A DNA stretch of 64,000 nucleotides, from NCBI GenBank assembly GCA_965242735.1, contig OZ251497.1:2976001-3040000 (forward strand). The letters run 5' to 3'. Shown here piece after piece: positions 40,869-48,064 of this stretch. The stretch's first letter is position 1; each line of letters opens with the position of its first letter. The position numbers and the translations under genes are program-made. The stretch is from G958295645 sp965242735 (GTDB lineage Bacteria; Gemmatimonadota; Gemmatimonadetes; Longimicrobiales; Gaopeijiaceae). The notes beneath the pieces were generated by a model. That model was not told the DNA's origin. It searched no databases and saw nothing but the letters and a program-made list of their open reading frames with translations.

Positions 40869-43396
40869 GGCTTGGGGTCCTGGGGGGATGGGGGGGCTGG
40901 CGGATCGGCGGGGTCGGCGGGCTGCGCCACGGGCTCGTTGCCGGGATCGCCGGGCGCGGGCGTAGCGGGCGGCTCTTGGGACAGATCGGCCAGGGCCTCG
41001 GCCGCTGGCTCGTCCGCGACGCTGAAGAGCGTGGGCGCCAGAAAGGAAAAGCGTTCGCGCGCCTCGTCCTCGTTCAGGACGGTGACGCCCAGCTCTTCGG
41101 CGCGGGCCAGCTTGGAGCCGGGATTCGCGCCGGCGATCAGGAAGTCCGCGCGCTTGCTCACCTGGCCCAGGACGCGGACGCCGTGGGCTTCCAGGCGCTC
41201 TTTAATCTCTGCGCGGGAAGACGACTTCAGCGAGCCGGTCAGCACGACGGTCTTGCCCGCCCACGCCTCGGGTTCGCCCTCTTCCGGCGGCGCCGGGGGC
41301 GGCACGAGCTCGACCATCTTGCCGAACACGTTGTCAATTGCGGGCGCCTCGTCCGGGTCGTCGAAGAAAGCGCGCACGGCCAGCGCCGTGGTGGAGCCGA
41401 TTCCGTCCACCTCCTCCATGTCCTCGGGAGACGCCTCCCGAAACTTCGCGAAGTCCCGAAAGCGAGCCGCCAGGTCTCGCGCCGTGGCGGCCCCCACGCT
41501 GGGAATCCCCAGGCCGACGATGAATCTCGCCAACTGGGTCGTTCGACCCGCCTGGATCGCCTCGATCAGATTCTGGGCCGATGTCGAGCCCTGCCGTTCC
41601 AGCTCGTCGACGCTCTCGACTGTCAGATCGAACAAGTCCCCCAGTTCCTTCACCAGGCCGCGCTGGACCAGCTGCGACACCGTCTCCTCGCCGAGCCCTT
41701 CGATGTCCAACGCGCCGCGCGACGCGAAGTGGACGATCCTCCCCTCCAGCTGCTTCGGGCATCGCGCCCCGTTCGGGCACATCGTGCGCGGCCCACGGTC
41801 CACGAGCTCCGCGCCGCAGCTCGGGCACGCCTTCGGCATGACGAACCGCTCGCCCCGGTCCACGCGCCCCGTGATTTGGGGAATGACGTCGCCCGCCCGC
41901 TGCACCCAGACCAGATCGCCCACCCGCAAGCCCAGCCGATCCGCTTCCTCGCGGTTGTGCAGCGTGGCGTTGCTGACGACGACGCCGCCCACCTTCGCAG
42001 GCCAGAGCCGGGCCACGGGCGTGATCGCGCCGGTGCGTCCGATCTGCGTCTCGATGGCGCGGACGCCCATGGCCACCCGGCGCGGCTCGAACTTGAGCGC
42101 CATGGCCCACCTCGGATGATGCGACGTGGAGCGCAGCTTCTCGCGCTCCGGCAGCCCGTTCACCTTGACGACGATGCCGTCGATGTCGTAGTCGAGTTCG
42201 TCGCGCCGGTCGTCGAAGTCGCGATGGTAGTCCGCGATCTGCTCGACCGATTCGACCGTCTTGACCCGTTCGGGTATTCGAAGGCCCCATTCCTTCAATG
42301 CCTTGAGGGCCTGCCGGTCGGCGGAAAACGCGTCCGCGCCCTCCATGGCCAGCACGTCGAACGCCAGCACGGCCAAGGGACGACGAGCGGCGACGCGCGA
42401 ATCCAAGTTGCGAAGCGCCCCCGCCGCCACGTTGCGCGGATTCTTGTACTCCGGCCTGCCCTTCCGGCGCCGGTTGCGATTGAGCAGCTCGAAGTCGCTG
42501 ATCGGAACGATGGCCTCCCCGCGAATCGCCAGCAACGAGGGCACGGCGCGCTCGGCCCCGTCGAGGCGCAACGGCACCGAACGAATCGTGCGCACGTTCT
42601 CGGTCACCACCTCGCCGACCCGCCCGTTGCCCCGCGTGACCGCCCGCGCCAGCACCCCGTCCTCGTAGACCAGCTCCAGCGACGCCCCGTCCAGCTTCGG
42701 CTCCAGCACGTACTGCACGACCTCCGCGTCCAGAGCCTTGCGCACCCGCTCGTCGAACCGCCGCACGTCCCCCAGCTCGTACGACGAGTCCAGCGACAGC
42801 ATCGGCGCGACGTGCTCCGCGCTCGGCAGCTCCTTCACCGGGTCCGCCCCCACCCGCCGCGTCGGCGAATCGGACGCCCGCATGTCCGGATGCGCCTCCT
42901 CCAGCTCGACCAGCCGCCGAAACAGCTCGTCGTACTCGCGGTCGGAGATCTCCGGCGCGTCCTTCACGAAGTACAGATGGTCGTGCCGGTTGATGTCGGC
43001 CGAGAGGCGCGCGATCTCCTGGGCGGGGGGGGAGTTCGGGTCGGAAGCGGAGGACGGGGGAGCGAGATCCGGGCGGCTGGCGTCGGGGGAGACGGGGTCG
43101 AGGTCGGGGGAGACGGAGCGGGCGTCGGAATCCGGGGCTCGGCTGCCGGAGCCCAGGCGGGGGGCGTTGCGAGCCGGGGCGGGGGCGGGGGAGACGGAGC
43201 GGGTGTCGGAGTCCGAGGCTGGGCTGCTGGAGTCCGGGCGGGGGGCGTTCGCGCCGGAGTCGGGGTCGGGGATGCTCGGGCCTTCGTCGCGCCGGTCGCC
43301 GCCTTCGCGGCCGTCGGGGCGTTCGGGGCCAGACGCCTGCTTTGAAGAGCTTCCGGCCATTTCGCGGAGTGCGGGAGGATCGTTCCAGGTCGCCAT
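40865..43396 (-). CDS. ligA: NAD-dependent DNA ligase LigA
   Basis: All LigA modules are present: domain Ia (INRHDHLYFVKDAPEISDREYDELF), adenylation site EPKLDGASL (nucleophile Lys near residue 233), OB fold, zinc finger (CPSCGAEL and CPNGARCPKQ), helix-hairpin-helix repeats (IDIEGLGEETVSQL and FIVGLGIPSVGAATA) and a C-terminal BRCT (WAGKTVVLTGSLKSSSRAEIKERL). It seals nicks in replication and repair. Two oddities are a Ser/Pro/Asp-rich N-terminal extension of about 100 residues with internal repeats, and a Pro/Ala-rich tail of 60 residues after BRCT. Start 43396 or ATG 43360; no clear ribosome binding site. Confidence 0.9.
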   Translation of the reverse strand: MATWNDPPALREMAGSSSKQASGPERPDGREGGDRRDEGPSIPDPDSGANAPRPDSSSPASDSDTRSVSPAPAPARNAPRLGSGSRAPDSDARSVSPDLDPVSPDASRPDLAPPSSASDPNSPPAQEIARLSADINRHDHLYFVKDAPEISDREYDELFRRLVELEEAHPDMRASDSPTRRVGADPVKELPSAEHVAPMLSLDSSYELGDVRRFDERVRKALDAEVVQYVLEPKLDGASLELVYEDGVLARAVTRGNGRVGEVVTENVRTIRSVPLRLDGAERAVPSLLAIRGEAIVPISDFELLNRNRRRKGRPEYKNPRNVAAGALRNLDSRVAARRPLAVLAFDVLAMEGADAFSADRQALKALKEWGLRIPERVKTVESVEQIADYHRDFDDRRDELDYDIDGIVVKVNGLPEREKLRSTSHHPRWAMALKFEPRRVAMGVRAIETQIGRTGAITPVARLWPAKVGGVVVSNATLHNREEADRLGLRVGDLVWVQRAGDVIPQITGRVDRGERFVMPKACPSCGAELVDRGPRTMCPNGARCPKQLEGRIVHFASRGALDIEGLGEETVSQLVQRGLVKELGDLFDLTVESVDELERQGSTSAQNLIEAIQAGRTTQLARFIVGLGIPSVGAATARDLAARFRDFAKFREASPEDMEEVDGIGSTTALAVRAFFDDPDEAPAIDNVFGKMVELVPPPAPPEEGEPEAWAGKTVVLTGSLKSSSRAEIKERLEAHGVRVLGQVSKRADFLIAGANPGSKLARAEELGVTVLNEDEARERFSFLAPTLFSVADEPAAEALADLSQEPPATPAPGDPGNEPVAQPADPADPPAPPSPQDPKP

Positions 43397-43694
43397 TGCG
43401 AAAATAGCGGATGGTCGCTGGGCTTGCGCTCCGACGGGGCAACAGGTCAGGTTGCTTGCGTGTGGCCCAGGCGGATTCCGTTGCGCTTCGTGGGCTTGCG
43501 TGGACGAGTGCGAGGGTGGCGGTGGGGCTTGGCGGAGGACGTGAGCTTCGTGCAGACGATATCGCAAGACGAGAAGGATGGATTTGGTTCCACAAAGACC
43601 TTCTGAAATGCGAGAATTCCTCGACATGACATCTGCCATGCCCGCCAAGACATCAACCTGTCTACGGCGCGCTCTCGATGCCGGTCAGGCTCTC

Positions 43695-44543
43695 ATGCGG
43701 CTTGCGACGACGCGCCCGACCTGGACGCTTGCCCTGCCCCTCGTCGTGGCCGCCTGCTCCGGCGACCCTGCCCATTCGAGCCGCTCTGCTTCCGACACCG
43801 ACACGCCCCCTCCGTCCCCGGCGCTCGCCAACGCCCAGACGCCCGCTCCGCTGGTGCGGCTGCTCTCCGAAGGCCAAGTCCTCTTCGGCATGTTCTCCGG
43901 TCCGACGACCCGCGAGCAGGGCGCCGAAATGGGCCGCAACCGGCAACTGGACTTCGTCTTTTACTCGCTGGAGTCCGGCCCTTTCGACATTCCGGCCATG
44001 ACCGAATACATGGAGGGGATCGCCGAGGGCTCCGGAACAGACCGCGTCCATCCGCTCGTGCTACGCGTGCCTCCGGTGCGCGACGGCGCGGAGCAGGCGC
44101 GCGAGAACGTGGGCCGGGCGCTGGAGGCGGGCGTTGCGGGCATCGTCTTCCCGCACGTGGAGTCGGCAACCGACGCGGCGGTTGCGGTGTCGGCCATGGG
44201 AGAGGGGGCGTGGCCGGGCAACCCCGACGGCGGCCTCGTGAACATGCTGATCGTGGAGGACCGGGCTGGTGTCGAGCGCGTGGGAGAGATCGTGAGCACG
44301 GCAGGCGTCAGCGTGGTCTTTGCCGGCCCGGGCGACCTTCGCCGAGCCTACGCCGGGGACATGGCGGCCGTCGAAGACGCCATTCAAGCGGTGCTCGCCG
44401 CCTGCAAGGAGCATGGCGTGGCCTGCGGAATCACCGCCGGCGCCGACGACATCGAACAGCGGATCGCCCAAGGCTTCCGCGTCTTCATCGTGGGCGACTT
44501 GACCGCGGTCGTGGAAGGACGGCGGCTGGCGGGGAGGGAGTGA
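43695..44543 (+). CDS. HpcH/HpaI aldolase-family lipoprotein
   Basis: The catalytic part is a TIM-barrel of the HpcH/HpaI aldolase family: LFGMFSGPTTREQG, DFVFYSLESGPFDIPAMTEYM, VLRVPPVRDG, GIVFPHVESATDA, MLIVEDRAGVERV and VVFAGPGDLRRAYAG. These enzymes cleave or form C-C bonds of oxo-acids with a divalent metal. The N-terminus from ATG 43695 (MRLATTRPTWTLALPLVVAACSG) is a lipoprotein signal with V-A-A-C lipobox followed by a Ser/Pro-rich linker. The protein should therefore be anchored outside the cytoplasmic membrane, unusual for this family. In-frame ATGs at 43638 and 43608 are alternatives. Confidence 0.75.
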   Translation: MRLATTRPTWTLALPLVVAACSGDPAHSSRSASDTDTPPPSPALANAQTPAPLVRLLSEGQVLFGMFSGPTTREQGAEMGRNRQLDFVFYSLESGPFDIPAMTEYMEGIAEGSGTDRVHPLVLRVPPVRDGAEQARENVGRALEAGVAGIVFPHVESATDAAVAVSAMGEGAWPGNPDGGLVNMLIVEDRAGVERVGEIVSTAGVSVVFAGPGDLRRAYAGDMAAVEDAIQAVLAACKEHGVACGITAGADDIEQRIAQGFRVFIVGDLTAVVEGRRLAGRE

Positions 44544-44676
44544 AGCGGGCGGTCTGCTCGCCCAGGGCGCGGTGGGTGCCTCTGGCTGGTTGCGCCTCGG
44601 AACGGCCCATAGTAGGATTACGGTGTCGCCCATCCGCGAACGCCGCCAGGGGACGGCACCACCAAGGAGCTTGGCT

Positions 44677-45687
44677 GTGGCGAACGGCAATCTGTTGCGG
44701 CAGTTGGTGCGTTCGGGAGCGGACGGCGATCTGGACGCCTTCCGGGGTGTCGCGAAGAAGGTCATTGCCGAGGAGCGGCAGAAGCAACACCACCTCCTGG
44801 CGGACGACTTGGAGAGCATTCTTTACGGGCGTCCTGCCAAACCGCGGTCCGCCGCATCGAGGAGGCTCAATGCCGCTGCTCCCCACGACCATGAGCGTGG
44901 CATACCGCTCCTCGCAGTGAAGGAGCCGTCGCGGCGCCTGGAAGACGTCGTCCTGTCGCCCATGAACCTCTCCATTGTCAAGCGAATCGTTCGGGAAAGC
45001 CATCGTGAAGACGTCCTGAAGGCCTACGGTCTGCGGCCGAGCGACAGAGTTCTCTTCTGTGGCCCACCCGGCTGCGGCAAGACGCTCACCGCCGAAGTCA
45101 TCGCCCACGAGCTAGGGCGCCCGTTCGTCGTCGTTCGTACCGACAGCGTCGTTTCCTCGTTCCTGGGAGAGACCGCCGCAAACCTTCGCCGCGTGTTCGA
45201 CTTTGTTGCCGCCCAACCCACAGTGGCGCTCTTCGACGAATTCGACGCTCTTGGCAAGGAGCGCGACGACGTCACTGAACATGGCGAACTCCGCCGGGTC
45301 GTGAATGCCGTTCTTCAAATGCTCGATGCCTACGAAGGCCGCAGCGTCGTCATTGCAGCCACCAACCACGAGGGAATGCTCGATACCGCGATCTGGCGGC
45401 GATTTGAGGAGGTTCTCGTGCTGGCCCCGCCCACTCGCACGCAATTGCGCAGACTTCTCGAGGTAAAGCTTCGCGGCGTACGCCGACGAATCGCCCTTGA
45501 CGAATTGGCAGCTTCCGGCATCTTCGACGGTGCGAGTCACGCCGACGTAGAGCGCGTCCTGCGACGGGCAATAAAGGAAATGGTCTTGCGGGGCGACGGT
45601 TCGTACCTCACGGAGCGTCACATCACGGCCGCGCAACGGTATGAGAAGGCAAGAAGTCGGAGAGCACGGAGTTTCTTGAACGCATGA
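44677..45687 (+). CDS. ietA: IetA-like AAA ATPase
   Basis: This 336-residue AAA+ protein has Walker A GPPGCGKT (129-136, Lys135), Walker B VALFDEFDAL (Asp187, Glu188), sensor 1 IAATNHEGMLD and an arginine finger region IWRRFEEVLVLAPP. GTG 44677 has AGGAG seven bases upstream; the longer frame lacks one. It overlaps the subtilase gene by ATGA. AAA ATPase plus subtilisin-like protease in this order is the IetAS arrangement, described for plasmid/phage exclusion. The assignment rests on gene order and domains. Confidence 0.75.
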   Translation: MANGNLLRQLVRSGADGDLDAFRGVAKKVIAEERQKQHHLLADDLESILYGRPAKPRSAASRRLNAAAPHDHERGIPLLAVKEPSRRLEDVVLSPMNLSIVKRIVRESHREDVLKAYGLRPSDRVLFCGPPGCGKTLTAEVIAHELGRPFVVVRTDSVVSSFLGETAANLRRVFDFVAAQPTVALFDEFDALGKERDDVTEHGELRRVVNAVLQMLDAYEGRSVVIAATNHEGMLDTAIWRRFEEVLVLAPPTRTQLRRLLEVKLRGVRRRIALDELAASGIFDGASHADVERVLRRAIKEMVLRGDGSYLTERHITAAQRYEKARSRRARSFLNA

Positions 45688-47996
45688 CTGCATCGGGTTA
45701 TCCGCATTTGCGCATCACGAGGGAGGCGAACGTCACGGTCCGGAGACCGCCAGGGGGCCATAGGCCGTCTATACAACCAGATGATCCCCGAGCGCATGGC
45801 AAGCGGCTCTTGGATCGACTTGACGTGCTCCAAAGTTCCGATCCCGACATTGCTGGTTACGATGATCGAAGACTCGTTCGGTTGCATTTGGGGGTCAGCA
45901 TTCCGCCAGAAGAAATCAAAAACATCAGCAAGGGTCTTTCTGTTGTAAGTCAAGAAGACAAGAAATTGGTATTGGCATTTGCTACAGAAGAACAACTCAT
46001 TGTCTTTCGACAGAAGCTTGGCAATATTGCAAAAGGCTCCGAGGTATCGTATCGCAATCTGATCTATGCTATTCGTGATGTCGACCAACTGACAGCCGAA
46101 GACAGGATGAGCTGGTCATTGAAAACAGAAGGCATTCCGCCGGAGACAAGCATCACTGTAGATGTAGAACTATGGCCGCTCGCAGTGGCCCAGGAACTGG
46201 ATCGACTTCGAGCGGAGTTCGAACAGTGGTTGGAAAAGGGCGGTGGCGAGCTAATTGATTCAGTCACAAAGCCATATCTGTCTCTTTATCGCATCAAAGG
46301 CTCTTCCGATCTGATCGAAAATCTTCTGTTGCACCGAGATGTCCGCCTTGTCGACTTGCCTCCTCGGGTCGCACTGGATCCACATCTTCGAGGTCGCAGT
46401 GTCCAGGATTTGCAACCGGTGCCCAATCCTCCACCGGATGCTCCCGGTGTCGTCGTTCTCGATTCCGGGATCGCGTCTGGCCATCCTGTATTGGCTCCGG
46501 CCGTCGGAGATTCTCAAAGTTTTTTGGTTGGACGATCAGCAGCAGACGTTGATGGCCACGGTACGGGCGTTGCTGGGATCGCACTGTATGGCGATGTCGC
46601 CGAATGCGTGGCGAACCGCCGATTTGCGCCTGAGCTGAGACTGTATAGCGGCCGAATACTGGACGAGCACGGGCGAGGAGATCATCGCCTTGTGGAAAAC
46701 CAAGTTGAAGACGCAGTGAGGTACTTCGTAGATCATTATGATTGTAAGGTGTTCAACCTCTCTTATGGTGACCAACGAAAGCCCTACCACGGCCGACATG
46801 TCCGAGGTCTGGCCGTCACGTTGGATTCGCTCAGTCGAGAACTTGACGTGCTCTTTGTCGTGCCCACTGGCAATCTGGATAACACAGACGACATATATCC
46901 GGACTGTTTCTTGGGCAAAGACGCTCGGATCATTGATCCGGCGTCTTCGCTCAATGCGCTGACGGTTGGCAGTTTGGCTCGCTACGATCACGACACCCGT
47001 TGGCCAGAGGATCCAGGTTTTTCCCCTGTAGCCCGGCCGGGCCAGCCATCGCCGTTTACGAGACGTGGGCCGTCAGTGAATGGGGCAATCAAGCCGGACC
47101 TTGTCGACTACGGTGGCAACGAACTGCTTGAGTATAGGCCGGAGACAAAACTGTGGCGAGAAGAGCTTGGGGAGATCTCTACTTCACAGGCTTTTGCCAC
47201 CGGAGCACCATTTGGTATCTACTGTGGTACCAGTTACGCGGCACCGCGAATATCCAACTTGGCGGCTACATTGCTTGCCCATTTGCCAGATGCAAGCGTG
47301 GATCTGTGTCGGGCGGTGCTCGTTGCTCACGCGGACGTACCGGCAAGTTGCGAGGATCTGTGCTCACACGCCGACATCGATGTGCGAGATGTTGCGGGCT
47401 ACGGAAAAGTGAACCGAAATGCGCTGTTTCGCTCCCTGGACGATTGCGTAACGCTTTGGGCCATGGACTCGATTGAGAACAAGCAACACCAGTTCTACGA
47501 GATTCCGATCCCGGCCGAGTACTGGGCACCCGGACGGCGGTCGCGCAAGATGACGATAGCACTGGCCCATCGATCGCCCGTGAGAACAACCCGCATCGAC
47601 TATCGCGCAGTCAGGATCACCTTCCGTCTTGTTCAGGCCATGTCAGTTGAGGAAGTGGCACAATCATTCAATGCAGAAATCAATCCTGACGACGCACCAT
47701 CGATAGGGGAACGAAGTCCGGGACGGAATATTGCACTACAAAGGCGATCACTCGGCACCGTCCAAGGCTCTACTTGGGAATTCAGGCAACCATCAAGCGA
47801 ACTGCGTAAGTGTCGCTGGGTAGTCGTCGTGACGCGGAACGATCCGCCTTGGGGCGAGGGACTGTCAACAACGCGAGAAAAATATGCTCTGGCGATGGTC
47901 TTGGATGACCGCCAAGCGGGAACAGCACGTCTTTACGAGGCGATCCGAGCAAGGCTGCATGCGCGACCTCGTCTCCGGGTGACTCAGCCAGCCTGA
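45684..47996 (+). CDS. ietS: IetS-like subtilisin-family serine protease
   Basis: This 770-residue S8 peptidase has catalytic Asp260 (VVVLDSGIASGHP), His292 (VDGHGTGVAGIAL) and Ser517 (YCGTSYAAPRISNLAAT), with the oxyanion Asn in VVPTGNLDN. There is no signal peptide, so it acts in the cytoplasm, as expected for a protease controlled by the AAA partner. About 250 N-terminal residues precede the protease domain and about 180 follow. The gene is AT-richer than the ATPase gene before it. Its stop at 47996 faces the convergent methyltransferase gene at 48065. Confidence 0.8.
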   Translation: MTASGYPHLRITREANVTVRRPPGGHRPSIQPDDPRAHGKRLLDRLDVLQSSDPDIAGYDDRRLVRLHLGVSIPPEEIKNISKGLSVVSQEDKKLVLAFATEEQLIVFRQKLGNIAKGSEVSYRNLIYAIRDVDQLTAEDRMSWSLKTEGIPPETSITVDVELWPLAVAQELDRLRAEFEQWLEKGGGELIDSVTKPYLSLYRIKGSSDLIENLLLHRDVRLVDLPPRVALDPHLRGRSVQDLQPVPNPPPDAPGVVVLDSGIASGHPVLAPAVGDSQSFLVGRSAADVDGHGTGVAGIALYGDVAECVANRRFAPELRLYSGRILDEHGRGDHRLVENQVEDAVRYFVDHYDCKVFNLSYGDQRKPYHGRHVRGLAVTLDSLSRELDVLFVVPTGNLDNTDDIYPDCFLGKDARIIDPASSLNALTVGSLARYDHDTRWPEDPGFSPVARPGQPSPFTRRGPSVNGAIKPDLVDYGGNELLEYRPETKLWREELGEISTSQAFATGAPFGIYCGTSYAAPRISNLAATLLAHLPDASVDLCRAVLVAHADVPASCEDLCSHADIDVRDVAGYGKVNRNALFRSLDDCVTLWAMDSIENKQHQFYEIPIPAEYWAPGRRSRKMTIALAHRSPVRTTRIDYRAVRITFRLVQAMSVEEVAQSFNAEINPDDAPSIGERSPGRNIALQRRSLGTVQGSTWEFRQPSSELRKCRWVVVVTRNDPPWGEGLSTTREKYALAMVLDDRQAGTARLYEAIRARLHARPRLRVTQPA

Positions 47997-48064
47997 CGGG
48001 CAGGCGCGCAGCACCTCCAGGACTCGAGCCCGGGTCGTCCCGACGTGGATGGCCGGCGGGGCAC

